IMG/VR virus record: IMGVR_UViG_3300007735_000794
Span: 1 to 64,000 of that record
Source of the DNA: a virus
Strand: one strand, 5' to 3'
Length of the DNA stretch: 64,000 bases
Part shown: piece after piece, positions 1-7,525 of the stretch
Numbering within the stretch: position 1 is the stretch's first letter
Layout: each line of letters opens with the position of its first letter
The notes under the pieces: model-generated
Seen by the model: the letters and a program-made list of their open reading frames with translations, nothing else
What the model was told of the DNA's origin: nothing
Database searches by the model: none
Translations under genes and position numbers: made by a program

Positions 1-302
1 AGATATATCATTATGCAGTAGACGGGCTTCATTACACAAGTGATGAAGTTGTTGATGCATATGTGTATGTTGATGACTTACTAATTAGTAAAGTAGCATT
101 GTATGTAGGGCCGCAAATCGGTACATCAAATCTTTTTCACGTGTACTTACCAATTGACAATTACAGCGTTGCAAAGTTTGAGCTTGGTTCTCAAGTCAAG
201 ATAACATATAATGATTCTGACGGGAAGCAAGTATATACAGCATCGCTTGCTGGTAGCAATAGCGCAATTCATGCAACGCGTCATGCATGTGGAATCGAAT
301 AA
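1..302 (+). CDS. hypothetical protein, 5'-truncated by window edge
   Basis: The reading frame is open from base 3 and has no stop before the left edge, so the gene starts outside the window; at least 99 residues are present. The visible part alternates polar and beta-branched residues (AYVYVDDLLISKVALYVG, then FELGSQVKITYNDSDGK), which suggests a small beta-rich domain like the other short genes that follow. A GTG at 63 could act as a start, but the same frame reads on upstream. Function not recognised. Confidence 0.6.
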   Translation, partial: IYHYAVDGLHYTSDEVVDAYVYVDDLLISKVALYVGPQIGTSNLFHVYLPIDNYSVAKFELGSQVKITYNDSDGKQVYTASLAGSNSAIHATRHACGIE

Positions 303-316
303 CAAAACAGCAAATC

Positions 317-346
317 ACGTGCGTGACTTTAAACTTATTTTATAAT
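317..346 (+). promoter_or_regulatory. early-type promoter ACGTGCG-N17-TATAAT
   Basis: ACGTGCG at 317-323 and TATAAT at 341-346 are separated by exactly 17 bases. The same bipartite pattern recurs at eight other plus-strand and three minus-strand sites in the left 22 kb. It opens the 623-2290 gene run. Confidence 0.7.
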
Positions 347-347
347 A

Positions 348-622
348 AATAACATCTCCCATCGCCCGTTCGAATCCCACCGCGTCTTTATCAAAATCTG
401 CACGTTCTAATGCGTGCAGAGGCGGCAACGAAAGTTGCTTGGCAGTTGTGCAGCCACCATGTGCTTGTTGCGTTTGCTCAATAACGCGGACAAGACGACT
501 TTACAACTGTTAGGGATTGAGCACGGGTCTAAGTCTTGGTAAGATTGCAAGCTCGGGAGCGCACAGCAACCCAAAAAGACTTTGCTTGCAGCACCCAAAA
601 TCATTCACGCAAGGAAGAAACA
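348..622 (+). promoter_or_regulatory. long structured 5' leader, no gene
   Basis: There are about 270 bases between the promoter and the next start codon with no convincing gene. Two clean hairpins are visible: CTGCACG (398-404) pairing with CGTGCAG (413-419), and GCAAC (425-429) pairing with GTTGC (434-438) around a GAAA tetraloop. A T-arm-like string, GTTCGAATCCC, lies at 368-378 but has no pairing partner. It could be a regulatory leader or a small RNA; no known riboswitch class is recognised. Confidence 0.4.
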
Positions 623-907
623 ATGATGCCTACTGCTATTCAAATTATTCATATGTTTGCTGCGGCGTGCTATGTGATTGTTTGTGGCATTGCTTGCGCA
701 GTCGGGCATAGCCTTGACTACGCTGTGTCACGTGGTACGTATGAAGACAAGATGGGACGCAAATATCACATCAAGTCAATTGACGACGTGAATGACATCG
801 TGCAGTATGAAATTGAATTTCGAGCTGGTGGTGGCCCAATTCAGTTTGAAAATGCAACGTGCTCTCGCAAGCGATTCTTTCAAATGAACCTGGTGAAGCT
901 TGGGTAG
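623..907 (+). CDS. small membrane protein, unknown
   Basis: 94 residues. The start is the first of two adjacent ATGs, 5 bases after AAGGAAG (611-617). One hydrophobic segment at about residues 8-28 (IIHMFAAACYVIVCGIACAV) predicts a single N-terminal membrane helix. The remaining polar domain reads KYHIKSIDDVNDIVQYEIEF, compatible with beta-strands. It is the first gene after the structured leader. Function unknown. Confidence 0.6.
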   Translation: MMPTAIQIIHMFAAACYVIVCGIACAVGHSLDYAVSRGTYEDKMGRKYHIKSIDDVNDIVQYEIEFRAGGGPIQFENATCSRKRFFQMNLVKLG

Positions 908-1241
908 AAGCAAGCTAACAGCACTCGAGTTGCTAACACCCTTTGTAGGACGTGTCGTAACGTTGAATGACCACGTATGGATTTACGACTCATTTGTTTG
1001 GTTGAACCCAGGGACGCTCGCGTTTGTTTTAGACGCGTTTGATTGGCAAAATGATGAATTTAATTTTAACAAATGCGTCAAAGCAAGAGCAAGTCATGCG
1101 TCGACAGGCTTGGACTTGAAACAGTATTCAGGACGCGTCAAGATATTCTATCAGCAGCTGAATGTCATTGCGTGGACGTGTGTTTTGATGGGAAGCGATG
1201 AATATCCCGACACATTGATTTCGATTGATGAGGAGCGATAA
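900..1241 (+). CDS. hypothetical protein, possible SH3-like barrel
   Basis: 113 residues. The likely start is TTG at 900, overlapping the previous stop by 8 bases; there is no ATG near the beginning, so the start is uncertain. The segment TPFVGRVVTLNDHVWIYDSF resembles the beta-turn pattern of the small neighbours. It touches the next gene directly (stop 1241, next ATG 1242), which supports co-translation. Not recognised. Confidence 0.55.
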   Translation: MGRSKLTALELLTPFVGRVVTLNDHVWIYDSFVWLNPGTLAFVLDAFDWQNDEFNFNKCVKARASHASTGLDLKQYSGRVKIFYQQLNVIAWTCVLMGSDEYPDTLISIDEER

Positions 1242-1439
1242 ATGGCAAAATTCAAGTACACTCTCTTCCTTTTGCGTGATCATAACAAGCGAAAGCATAC
1301 ATTTGAAGTCACTGTTCCAGATGAATTTGCTGATTCTCAATCTGTTATTGATGAAGAAGCAATCAATACAATGCCGCAGTGGATTTCTGACGGCGATTGG
1401 GAAATCGAAGATTCGCAGTACAAGTGTGTAGAACAATGA
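1242..1439 (+). CDS. hypothetical protein, 65 aa
   Basis: The ATG directly abuts the previous stop. The N-terminus (KFKYTLFLLRD...HTFEVTVPDEFADS) looks like two beta-strands and a turn; the C-terminal half is acidic and Trp-containing (QWISDGDWEIED). The stop overlaps the next start as ATGA at 1436-1439. Function not recognised. Confidence 0.6.
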   Translation: MAKFKYTLFLLRDHNKRKHTFEVTVPDEFADSQSVIDEEAINTMPQWISDGDWEIEDSQYKCVEQ

Positions 1440-1819
1440 AAAAGAAAGAACAGCAGAAACTCCTTGAATCAACGTTCGAAATTGCGCAAAAGCTCGGTTC
1501 AGAGTTTGAACAAGTGCTTATGAATACGCTGTTCACTGAGCACAATCCCGGATATAAACGCGGTCGTGCACTTACAGTTGCAGATGTGAAGAATCTCAAG
1601 GTGGGTGACATTGTCTGGTTGAGATACAAAAAATGGGATAGAAAGTGGCGTGTAGATGAAGCTGTTACAATTGTAGAAATCTATTCTCCCGGCGATCTAG
1701 AGACAGATGCATGCAGCTTTAGATGCACAAATTCAAATGATAATGAGAAAGCTGTTGATGAAAATCACGGCTATGCAGACCTTTCAGTCGCAGTCAAGAA
1801 AGACGACGTGTCAAAATGA
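1436..1819 (+). CDS. hypothetical protein with C-terminal SH3-like segment
   Basis: 127 residues, starting at the ATG that overlaps the upstream stop. A basic helical N-terminus (MKKKEQQKLLESTFEIAQKL) is followed at about residues 52-85 by LKVGDIVWLRYKKWDRKWRV and a beta-rich stretch, the GDhV pattern seen across the small-gene array. The helix plus barrel layout suggests a two-part protein. It overlaps the next gene by 4 bases. Function unknown. Confidence 0.6.
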   Translation: MKKKEQQKLLESTFEIAQKLGSEFEQVLMNTLFTEHNPGYKRGRALTVADVKNLKVGDIVWLRYKKWDRKWRVDEAVTIVEIYSPGDLETDACSFRCTNSNDNEKAVDENHGYADLSVAVKKDDVSK

Positions 1820-2031
1820 AAGTGAAGCAGCTCAAAGCATTGCTCGCGAAGCTTGATGACGAAATGGAAGTCGTCGTCCAAGAATACAATGGGTGTCAAG
1901 ACATTATGCGATCTATCACAGACGTTGATGTTATCAAGCTCAACAGCTCACTGAAGGACGTCGTCGATCCAAATGTGATGAAACGACGCAGCGGCCAGTC
2001 AATCGCAAAGATCACAGCGCTCAAGTATTAA
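1816..2031 (+). CDS. small phage protein of the KVKxLhxxLxxhxxDxEV type
   Basis: 71 residues with an ATGA overlap at the start. The opening MKVKQLKALLAKLDDEMEVV is the same design as the gene at 13848-14054 (MTVKDLIEKLKTFPPDYEVI): a short helix, an acidic turn and a beta-strand. Proteins of this shape are common and uncharacterised in phage genomes. The two copies here are probably paralogues. Confidence 0.6.
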   Translation: MKVKQLKALLAKLDDEMEVVVQEYNGCQDIMRSITDVDVIKLNSSLKDVVDPNVMKRRSGQSIAKITALKY

Positions 2032-2038
2032 GGTCGAC

Positions 2039-2290
2039 GTGCTAAAAGACTCGCTTGTTCTTGTCACTATTTTGATAGCGTGTATAATCGTCATCATTTC
2101 AAGCATTCGATCGTTGATTGTTCATCACAAGACAATGAATGAATATCGACGACATTGCAAAGAGTATGATGAAAATTGCGATGAGTTAGATCGACGCCTT
2201 GCTAAGGGCGAAAAGAATGTGTCACCATACGATCCTGTCCCAATGCTCTATCCCTATTTCGCACATCGGCGGGGACAAAGAATTCCATGA
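2039..2290 (+). CDS. small membrane protein, unknown
   Basis: 83 residues, GTG start at 2039, 7 bases after the preceding stop. Residues 5-28 (SLVLVTILIACIIVIISSIR) form one strong transmembrane helix. It is followed by a His/Arg-rich charged stretch and a Pro-rich end (YDPVPMLYPYF). It is the last gene before the promoter at 2301. Function unknown. Confidence 0.6.
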   Translation: MLKDSLVLVTILIACIIVIISSIRSLIVHHKTMNEYRRHCKEYDENCDELDRRLAKGEKNVSPYDPVPMLYPYFAHRRGQRIP

Positions 2291-2300
2291 ATTAAATTGC

Positions 2301-2330
2301 ACGTGTTTGATAGCATTTATTGTGTATAAT
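2301..2330 (+). promoter_or_regulatory. early-type promoter ACGTGTT-N17-TATAAT
   Basis: ACGTGTT 2301-2307, 17-base spacer, TATAAT 2325-2330. It lies 24 bases upstream of the 422-codon gene, whose ribosome site (GAGGGCG) immediately precedes its ATG. Confidence 0.7.
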
Positions 2331-2353
2331 ACAATTCAACATGCGAGGGCGTA

Positions 2354-3622
2354 ATGGCAAATCTTCTTGACGTTGTCCAACATGAGAAGCCAAAGGTGAT
2401 CGATCTTGTCCCATCAGACGTGGAAAGCGTCTGGAAAGCAAGCTCAGATGATCAAGATCATGCAAAGTGGCTTCGACAGCGAGTGCCAGCTTCTGGCGAA
2501 GCTGCTACGTGGGCAAACAAAGTCATCAGTGATGTCGACAAGAAAGTCGAAAATCTCTGCTGGTCAACATACGAAAAGGCAAACCAGCTGCCTGTTCCAA
2601 TGGGAACGCGAGCGCCGGCGCTTCTGAAGAAGCTGATGGCGACTCCGAGTGCTGAACTCGGCGATATCCTCGACGTCACGACGCGTCTTGGCTTTGTCAT
2701 CCTTCCATATGAATACATGTCATCTGACGCGTGGAAGAATGAAAATTCTGATGTGCGAGCTGCAATTGCAGAATTCGGTAGCCTTGCAGGTCAAGAAGAA
2801 AAGAAAGACGCATACAATCGTGTTACGCATACTGCAGTGCCTCGTCGCATGGACGTGTATGTCGTTTGCCCGCCGATCTACTACTCACTCGATAAGCATA
2901 TTGAGTCTGAAAATCCCAATATGCAGCTCTTCGCAGGCAAGAATGAGCAAGCATTCATGGCGTTGGGGCTTACGCTTCCCACACTTCGTGCGATGAATTC
3001 GCAAATCAAGACGCTTGAAGAGAATCAAGCACAGATGTCTCGTGATTACAATGCAGTTCGTTCTGTCGTAGAAGCAAATACTCGAAACATGAATGCTCTT
3101 CGCAACCAAGTTGCAGACTTGGAAAAGAACGTGACAGCTCAGCTTTCGAGAATGCAAGAAATGCTCGATGCTGAGCTGAAGAACACAACTGCTCGTGCTG
3201 TCCAGCTCGCGTCTTCGCTCGGTGCAGAGGGCGCTGAAATTCTGAGATTGCTTGGCAACAAGTCAGACTTGAAGTCTGCAAAGGAAGCACTCGCTGCACT
3301 CGAAGCTGTCAAATTCAGAATCGAGGAACCGCTGATGTTTGCAATGAAGCCCGGCACTTCACTTCGTGATCGAAATGCAGTCACGACGCTGGGACCGTGC
3401 TGGGGACCTGATTTTGCAGATATTATTGCAACTGCTGTCGAGTTGAAGATAGACAAGGAGCAGCGCAAAGCTGCAGAGGGAATGCTCTCTGTCTGGAGAG
3501 GCTCGGGATCTTCGTATCAAAGCAGCAATGCCTACAATGACCAGCGCTACGTACCAGAACTCTCATGGGACACTTCGCCTTACCGCAGTTCTGTATCATA
3601 CGCGAAGCCGAGAAAGTATTAG
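2354..3622 (+). CDS. 422-aa coiled-coil protein, unknown, probably highly expressed
   Basis: It has its own promoter, a good ribosome site and a strong hairpin after the stop, so it forms a single-gene transcript. Residues about 1-205 form a globular domain with no motif I recognise. Residues about 213-285 are a long heptad coiled coil (IKTLEENQAQMSRDYNAV..., QVADLEKNVTAQLSRMQEML). The C-terminal domain contains LGPCWGPDFADIIATAVEL and ends in a Ser/Tyr-rich tail. Codon use is richer in G/C at third positions than in the AT-rich right half. A structural or host-takeover role is possible, but there is no direct evidence. Confidence 0.8.
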   Translation: MANLLDVVQHEKPKVIDLVPSDVESVWKASSDDQDHAKWLRQRVPASGEAATWANKVISDVDKKVENLCWSTYEKANQLPVPMGTRAPALLKKLMATPSAELGDILDVTTRLGFVILPYEYMSSDAWKNENSDVRAAIAEFGSLAGQEEKKDAYNRVTHTAVPRRMDVYVVCPPIYYSLDKHIESENPNMQLFAGKNEQAFMALGLTLPTLRAMNSQIKTLEENQAQMSRDYNAVRSVVEANTRNMNALRNQVADLEKNVTAQLSRMQEMLDAELKNTTARAVQLASSLGAEGAEILRLLGNKSDLKSAKEALAALEAVKFRIEEPLMFAMKPGTSLRDRNAVTTLGPCWGPDFADIIATAVELKIDKEQRKAAEGMLSVWRGSGSSYQSSNAYNDQRYVPELSWDTSPYRSSVSYAKPRKY

Positions 3623-3636
3623 AATGTTGTAAAAAT

Positions 3637-3673
3637 CTCGCAGCGATGTGTTATTGATTCACATCGCTGCGAG
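3637..3673 (+). terminator. strong hairpin after the coiled-coil gene
   Basis: A perfect 14-bp stem, CTCGCAGCGATGTG (3637-3650) with CACATCGCTGCGAG (3660-3673), and a 9-base loop, 15 bases after the stop. There is no T-run afterwards, so it may be a processing or stabilising hairpin rather than a classical intrinsic terminator. Its right arm overlaps the next promoter's -35 element. Confidence 0.6.
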
Positions 3674-3698
3674 CACATCGTTATGAATGTGTTATAAT
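3669..3698 (+). promoter_or_regulatory. early-type promoter GCGAGCA-N17-TATAAT
   Basis: GCGAGCA 3669-3675, spacer 17, TATAAT 3693-3698. The -35 half is part of the 3' arm of the preceding hairpin. It serves the 3718-5241 genes. Confidence 0.65.
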
Positions 3699-3717
3699 TC
3701 GAGTAGAAGGTAAACAC

Positions 3718-3921
3718 ATGCTCGAAGACAACTACAGGCGTGTCATTGCAACGCTTCCATTCGAAGTGAAGATTCAAGACTTCGATGAATGTTCACTCAG
3801 CGTTAGCATCTCTGACGGCCGCCGGCGCTGCGTTTGGTATTGTTACAATGACAGCGGCTTTGATGCGTTGATCAAATGGCTTCGTTTTGAATTGAAAATT
3901 ATCTCATACAACGTCGACTGA
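3718..3921 (+). CDS. hypothetical protein, 67 aa
   Basis: ATG follows AGAAGG by 7 bases. The sequence alternates short strands and turns (PFEVKIQDFDECSLSVSISD, then RRRCVWYCYND), ending in an amphipathic stretch with Trp (IKWLRFELKI). It looks like a small alpha/beta fold. Function not recognised. Confidence 0.6.
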   Translation: MLEDNYRRVIATLPFEVKIQDFDECSLSVSISDGRRRCVWYCYNDSGFDALIKWLRFELKIISYNVD

Positions 3922-3929
3922 GGTTTCAT

Positions 3930-4244
3930 ATGACCAAGCAGATTTACATGTATGTGGGCCGCGGCCGCAACACTGAAAACTTCCCGTGGCGTCCTCTTCG
4001 TTTGAGTGACGAATTCGAAGAAGACATTGCTCGCGGGTTCATTGGTATGTCATTCGAAGACGGTTGCTACGACGCAAATGAAGTCTGCGATGCAGTTGCA
4101 GTTCTCATCGTCGAATTGTTTTCAGAAATGGGAAATTGCTGGAAGCCGAACGTCGGCATCTTCAAGTGTGGTCATTGGTATGATCACAAACTCGGCACGT
4201 ACAAGTACATCAGCTCGAGTGAGCAATTCAGCTTCAAATGGTGA
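3930..4244 (+). CDS. hypothetical protein, 104 aa
   Basis: Good ribosome site GAGG 6-9 bases upstream of the ATG. The N-terminus MTKQIYMYVGRGRNTENFPW is followed by an acidic helix (LSDEFEEDIA) and a Cys/His-containing C-terminal third (NCWKPNVGIFKCGHWYDHK) that could bind a metal. Not recognised. Confidence 0.6.
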   Translation: MTKQIYMYVGRGRNTENFPWRPLRLSDEFEEDIARGFIGMSFEDGCYDANEVCDAVAVLIVELFSEMGNCWKPNVGIFKCGHWYDHKLGTYKYISSSEQFSFKW

Positions 4245-4248
4245 TGAC

Positions 4249-4635
4249 GTGATCAAGTTCATTGACGTGTACAATGACAAGTTTGAACCGAAAACGTGGA
4301 ATGAACCGGCGATGATGACGTCTGCAATGATGGGCGATGCTGCAATTCGTGTGTGGCTCATTCTACGAATCAGAAATGACATCGACAGAAAGTGGCATGG
4401 ACCTGCGCTGAGTGAGATGAATGCCAACGTAAAGATGATTGCCTTTGCAAAAGAAGCATTTCCCATGTGTCATGGCAAGAAGATCGCAGACAATTTTGAA
4501 GCATATATCTGGCATTTGTACAATTTCAATCCGACGAAAATGAATGAAGTGATGTGGAAGTTTTACGCATTTCTTTTGAAAGAGAAAGTGGATTCATACG
4601 TCGTTTGTCCGCTTCTAAAGAAAAAGCTTTCATGA
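4249..4635 (+). CDS. hypothetical protein, 128 aa
   Basis: The start is taken as GTG at 4249, just after the upstream stop; no in-frame ATG gives a plausible N-terminus nearby. The protein is largely helical and Met/Trp-rich (MMTSAMMGDAAIRVWLILRI, then AYIWHLYNFNPTKMNEVMWK) and ends in LLKKKLS. It overlaps the next gene as ATGA. Function unknown. Confidence 0.55.
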   Translation: MIKFIDVYNDKFEPKTWNEPAMMTSAMMGDAAIRVWLILRIRNDIDRKWHGPALSEMNANVKMIAFAKEAFPMCHGKKIADNFEAYIWHLYNFNPTKMNEVMWKFYAFLLKEKVDSYVVCPLLKKKLS

Positions 4636-4820
4636 AACTCTATGATTTAGTGCAAATCAAAACTAACTGTACGCTATATCCGTCTGCATTTGGAATCGTC
4701 ATTGCTCTTTATACAGAGGATGCTCGTCTTTACATTAAAGGTAGAAGCTTGTTGTTCTATCATTACGAGTTTGATGTTGTTCAATCAAGCTTTGATGAGA
4801 CACGCCATGAATCGAGATGA
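4632..4820 (+). CDS. small SH3-like-type protein, 62 aa
   Basis: ATGA overlap with the gene before. The start MKLYDLVQIKTNCTLYPSAF followed by GIVIALYTEDARLYIKG gives the D-L-V turn and alternating strands typical of this region's small barrels. It overlaps the next gene by 14 bases. Confidence 0.6.
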   Translation: MKLYDLVQIKTNCTLYPSAFGIVIALYTEDARLYIKGRSLLFYHYEFDVVQSSFDETRHESR

Positions 4821-5034
4821 CATCGTCATCGAAGTGGGCGATTTAATCATTCCCATTTACAATAAATATAATGGTTTGCTTGACGCAAGAGTTGTGTTTA
4901 GCATTCAAGCAGAAACTTACAAATGGCTTTACATTGAAGAAATCAAACGATACGACTGGTTTCGCATAACAACAAAAGAAGAAATCTACAAAGGTTTGCT
5001 TAGAAATAAATTCTACGTTATCAAAGGCTCATAG
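4807..5034 (+). CDS. small SH3-like-type protein, 75 aa
   Basis: The start is the ATG at 4807, inside the previous gene. It carries the IVIEVGDLIIPIYNKYNGLL signature at residues 6-25, followed by ARVVFSIQAETYKWLYIEEI. The EVGDL turn is the clearest recurring motif of the array and is shared with the next gene. Confidence 0.65.
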   Translation: MNRDDIVIEVGDLIIPIYNKYNGLLDARVVFSIQAETYKWLYIEEIKRYDWFRITTKEEIYKGLLRNKFYVIKGS

Positions 5035-5040
5035 CAAAAA

Positions 5041-5241
5041 ATGACAAAAAGCATTGCTGAAGTTGGAGATTTGATTCTTGGTGATTGGGAGATTCGCGAC
5101 CCTTTGATCGTTGTTAAAGTTACAGAGACTCACATTTATTGGCAGTATTACAAAACATTTTGCGAAGACAAAGAATATATTCATCATTTTCGTAATACAA
5201 GCGATCTTGATAAAATGATTTGCAAGTGCAGTCAAACATAA
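5041..5241 (+). CDS. small SH3-like-type protein, 66 aa
   Basis: It repeats the layout of its left neighbour: AEVGDLILGDWEIRDPLIVV at residues 6-25, then VTETHIYWQYYKTF. The pair are probably tandem paralogues that have diverged strongly. The promoter at 5245 begins 3 bases after its stop. Confidence 0.65.
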   Translation: MTKSIAEVGDLILGDWEIRDPLIVVKVTETHIYWQYYKTFCEDKEYIHHFRNTSDLDKMICKCSQT

Positions 5242-5244
5242 CAA

Positions 5245-5274
5245 GCGAGCGCCCATATTCGAATTGTTTATAAT
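5245..5274 (+). promoter_or_regulatory. early-type promoter GCGAGCG-N17-TATAAT
   Basis: GCGAGCG 5245-5251, spacer 17, TATAAT 5269-5274, 21 bases before the GTG start of the next gene. Confidence 0.65.
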
Positions 5275-5295
5275 AAAAGCGTAGAGGCTAATGCT

Positions 5296-5790
5296 GTGAG
5301 CAAATACGAAAAAGTCTCGCATCCGAAGTTCAAGGTTGGACGATACAAAGCAGACCCAGCAACGGGAAAGCGTGTTATCGACGATGTTCAAAGCTTTGAC
5401 TTCGAGCAGCGTGCTGACGGATCGCCGACTTCTGCAACTGTTCGTGCAATGACTTCGATCTTCCAATCCATCATGAAGATGGGTGGGTGTGTTGAAGTGA
5501 TTCTCGAAGACGGTGGTCTCAGGACGCGAATCAACAAAGCAGATGCTCTCGATCGTTGGCGTGACGAGATGATTTTTCGTCTCGACGCTGATCGCCGCGG
5601 TGCTCCAGAAACGTTTGGTGACAAGGCTGCAAAGATGCGATTGGCTGCAATGAAAGACATCGCAGATGTTGAGAAGCCTTGGCAAAAGGGACTTCCCTGT
5701 GAGCAGCTCCTGACTGACAGGACGTTCGAAATCATCTCGAAGCTTGAAAACGAATTCATCTGGTGGGAAAACTGCCACGGAGCGGAATAA
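5296..5790 (+). CDS. hypothetical protein, 164 aa
   Basis: GTG start at 5296 after GAGG; the ATG at 5291 is in another frame and stops at once. The N-terminal third is basic and polar (KFKVGRYKADPATGKRVIDD). The middle contains a Gly-rich strand pair (MGGCVEVILEDGGLRTRIN), and the rest is helical with WRDEMIFRLDADRRG. First gene of a unit that also encodes a P-loop kinase. Function not recognised. Confidence 0.65.
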   Translation: MSKYEKVSHPKFKVGRYKADPATGKRVIDDVQSFDFEQRADGSPTSATVRAMTSIFQSIMKMGGCVEVILEDGGLRTRINKADALDRWRDEMIFRLDADRRGAPETFGDKAAKMRLAAMKDIADVEKPWQKGLPCEQLLTDRTFEIISKLENEFIWWENCHGAE

Positions 5791-5794
5791 TCAA

Positions 5795-6211
5795 ATGGGC
5801 ACGCTCTACATCATTCGTGGACTTCCTGGCAGCGGCAAGTCCACGACAGCAGACATCTTTCGGAAGCAGAACATCGCAGTCTTCGCTTCTGACGATTTCT
5901 TTCTCAACGCGCAGGGTGTGTACAACTTTGATGCGTCGAAGCTTGCAGAAGCGCACAAGCAGTGTGAAGACAACGTCAATCGTGTCATGAATCTCAAGCG
6001 AGATGTCGCCGTCGAAGGAACATTCACGATGGATTGGGAAGCTCTGCCCGATTTCAGCGCTGCAGAACGAAATGAATATCGTGTCGTTATCATCGACTGT
6101 GGTGATGGCGGTTGCAGCGACGAACAGCTCGCAGCTCGAAACATCCACGGTGTGCCGCTTCATACCATTCAGAAGATGCGTCAGCGGTGGCATTTCAACA
6201 TCTGGCAGTGA
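5795..6211 (+). CDS. P-loop kinase (AAA_33 / N4BP2-PNK-like)
   Basis: 138 residues, ATG at 5795. A Walker A (RGLPGSGKST) lies at residues 7-16, a SDDFF segment corresponds to the kinase acceptor or Mg site near residue 29, and VAVEGTF resembles the strand-3 motif. The end RNIHGVPLHTIQKMRQRW is the lid and C-terminal helix seen in small polynucleotide-kinase-like and N4BP2-type ATPases. Expected activity is phosphoryl transfer to a nucleic-acid or small-molecule hydroxyl; the substrate is unknown. Confidence 0.8.
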   Translation: MGTLYIIRGLPGSGKSTTADIFRKQNIAVFASDDFFLNAQGVYNFDASKLAEAHKQCEDNVNRVMNLKRDVAVEGTFTMDWEALPDFSAAERNEYRVVIIDCGDGGCSDEQLAARNIHGVPLHTIQKMRQRWHFNIWQ

Positions 6212-6241
6212 AGACATGAAATACAGCTTCGAGGCTTCATA

Positions 6242-6475
6242 ATGGCAAAGTCGAAGAAACAAATCAACAACATCGACGCGAAACTTCTTCGTCCTAATCA
6301 AGTCATTATGTTCCATTATTGGTCATGGGAAAAACATCCACTGCAGTATGCTATCGTTATTTCGGCAGATCACAAAAATGGCGATTTTGTTTTCTTTCAG
6401 GACGGGATTCTTGTAAATCATGTAATAGGGCATCTTCGCTGCTCAAAAATCTTGTTGGTTTCTGATGAAAGCTGA
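6242..6475 (+). CDS. small SH3-like-type protein, 77 aa
   Basis: Ribosome site GAGG about 10 bases upstream. A basic N-terminus (MAKSKKQINNID) precedes LLRPNQVIMFHYWSWEKHPL and QYAIVISADHKNGDFVFFQD, the strand-turn-strand core. It overlaps the next gene by 11 bases. Confidence 0.6.
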   Translation: MAKSKKQINNIDAKLLRPNQVIMFHYWSWEKHPLQYAIVISADHKNGDFVFFQDGILVNHVIGHLRCSKILLVSDES

Positions 6476-7049
6476 GAAACGAATTGAGAAGCTTGTTGGG
6501 AAAGTTGTTCGTATAAACTCTCCCATTTTCGATTGGGAATGTGGTCGATGGATTGAGACAGGCGGGTTTGCATTGATTACTGCGATTGATAAACGTCAAA
6601 GAAAAATGACAAAAATTGATCGCGAAGTAGCATTTTCAACTGCAATGAGAACAATTATGCATGGCACACTTGCATATATGAACGTAGTCATTTTTCAAAA
6701 TGCATTTAACGATGATATCTGCAACAGTACAGCAATCGCAATGTTCATTTCATTTGCTACTTTTCTTACTGTCGGATACTTTTGTTTTCACGAAATGTTT
6801 ATGTTGATAACGAAATTGTTTACATTTGATGCGTCAAGAAGAATAGCGTGGATATACCCGACAACACAAACATTGGAAGGATTTACACCAGTTGTGTTAG
6901 ACTTCGATTTCATGTCAACTAATGATGAATTTCCCGTAAGAACATCGCTTGTTTTCCCTGATGGCACCCAGCGCTGGGTTTGGTCACTTGTTGGATCAAA
7001 ATGGTATAAAGACACATTTGTGGTGATCGATGAAATTTCGCAAAAATAA
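6465..7049 (+). CDS. membrane protein combining SH3-like segments and TM helices
   Basis: 194 residues. The N-terminal part (LVGKVVRINSPIFDWECGRW, FALITAI) and C-terminal part (VVLDFDFMSTNDEFPVRTSL...WYKDTFVVIDEI) look like the barrels of neighbouring genes. The centre (about residues 60-125) is hydrophobic with one or two membrane-type segments (STAIAMFISFATFLTVGYFC). The layout suggests a barrel domain tethered to or interrupted by membrane helices. It overlaps the next gene by 20 bases. Confidence 0.6.
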   Translation: MKAEKRIEKLVGKVVRINSPIFDWECGRWIETGGFALITAIDKRQRKMTKIDREVAFSTAMRTIMHGTLAYMNVVIFQNAFNDDICNSTAIAMFISFATFLTVGYFCFHEMFMLITKLFTFDASRRIAWIYPTTQTLEGFTPVVLDFDFMSTNDEFPVRTSLVFPDGTQRWVWSLVGSKWYKDTFVVIDEISQK

Positions 7050-7272
7050 CAAAGAAATAAAACTTGTGCAATTTGAGCTTGGGCAATTGTTCATTGTCAA
7101 TGATCCTGCTTTTTATGATGAAAACGTAATCGCACTAATTTATGATATCGACAATCACAGATTCAACTTGCAAAAAGTGCATTGTATTTACTATCATCCA
7201 AAAGAAACGTTTGAAGTAGACGTTTGGAATGAAACACTTGAAAGTATGATTATTGAACGTGTTGTATGTTAA
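7030..7272 (+). CDS. small SH3-like-type protein, 80 aa
   Basis: It begins inside the previous gene. LVQFELGQLFIVNDPAFYDE then NVIALIYDIDNHRFNLQKVH give the ELGQL turn and alternating strands. The overlap suggests coupled translation. Confidence 0.6.
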   Translation: MKFRKNNKEIKLVQFELGQLFIVNDPAFYDENVIALIYDIDNHRFNLQKVHCIYYHPKETFEVDVWNETLESMIIERVVC

Positions 7273-7442
7273 TTCGTGATCTTCAAGACTACAATCTTAT
7301 TATTGTTCAATACGTCGGAAGTGCAAGTAAGCATCTTGCTATTTATATTCCTGAGTTAGCAGCTGAAGAGAAGTCATCGAGTTTTTCGTGCAATCGTGTG
7401 GTGATCTGCACATTTAAGCCCACATCTCGGGGCGTTCGATAA
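7266..7442 (+). CDS. short protein, 58 aa
   Basis: ATG at 7266 overlaps the preceding stop by 7 bases. The product opens MLIRDLQDYNLIIVQYVGSA and continues as strands (HLAIYIPELA), consistent with a truncated or minimal barrel of the local type. The overlap with its neighbour and the frame make it credible despite its size. Confidence 0.5.
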   Translation: MLIRDLQDYNLIIVQYVGSASKHLAIYIPELAAEEKSSSFSCNRVVICTFKPTSRGVR

Positions 7443-7475
7443 TAGATTATATCGTGTTCAAATTGAACTCGTATC

Positions 7476-7505
7476 ACGTGTGTAGCCAATAAAATGTGTT
7501 AAAAT
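7476..7505 (+). promoter_or_regulatory. early-type promoter ACGTGTG-N17-TAAAAT
   Basis: ACGTGTG 7476-7482, spacer 17, TAAAAT 7500-7505; the -10 differs from TATAAT at one base. The next ATG is 21 bases downstream behind AAAGG. Confidence 0.6.
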
Positions 7506-7525
7506 GTTTGTAACAAAGGTTTCAT

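Noticed and set aside
365-386. tRNA-like T-arm string (GTTCGAATCCCACC)
   Set aside because: The 5' stem strand (CGCCC) does not pair with CCCAC and no acceptor, D or anticodon arm is found nearby; at most a chance match or relic.
5029-5778. Long minus-strand open frame opposite the 5041-5790 genes
   Set aside because: It runs antisense to genes with better starts and protein-like composition, contains Cys/His/Ser-rich shadow sequence, and has no ribosome site.
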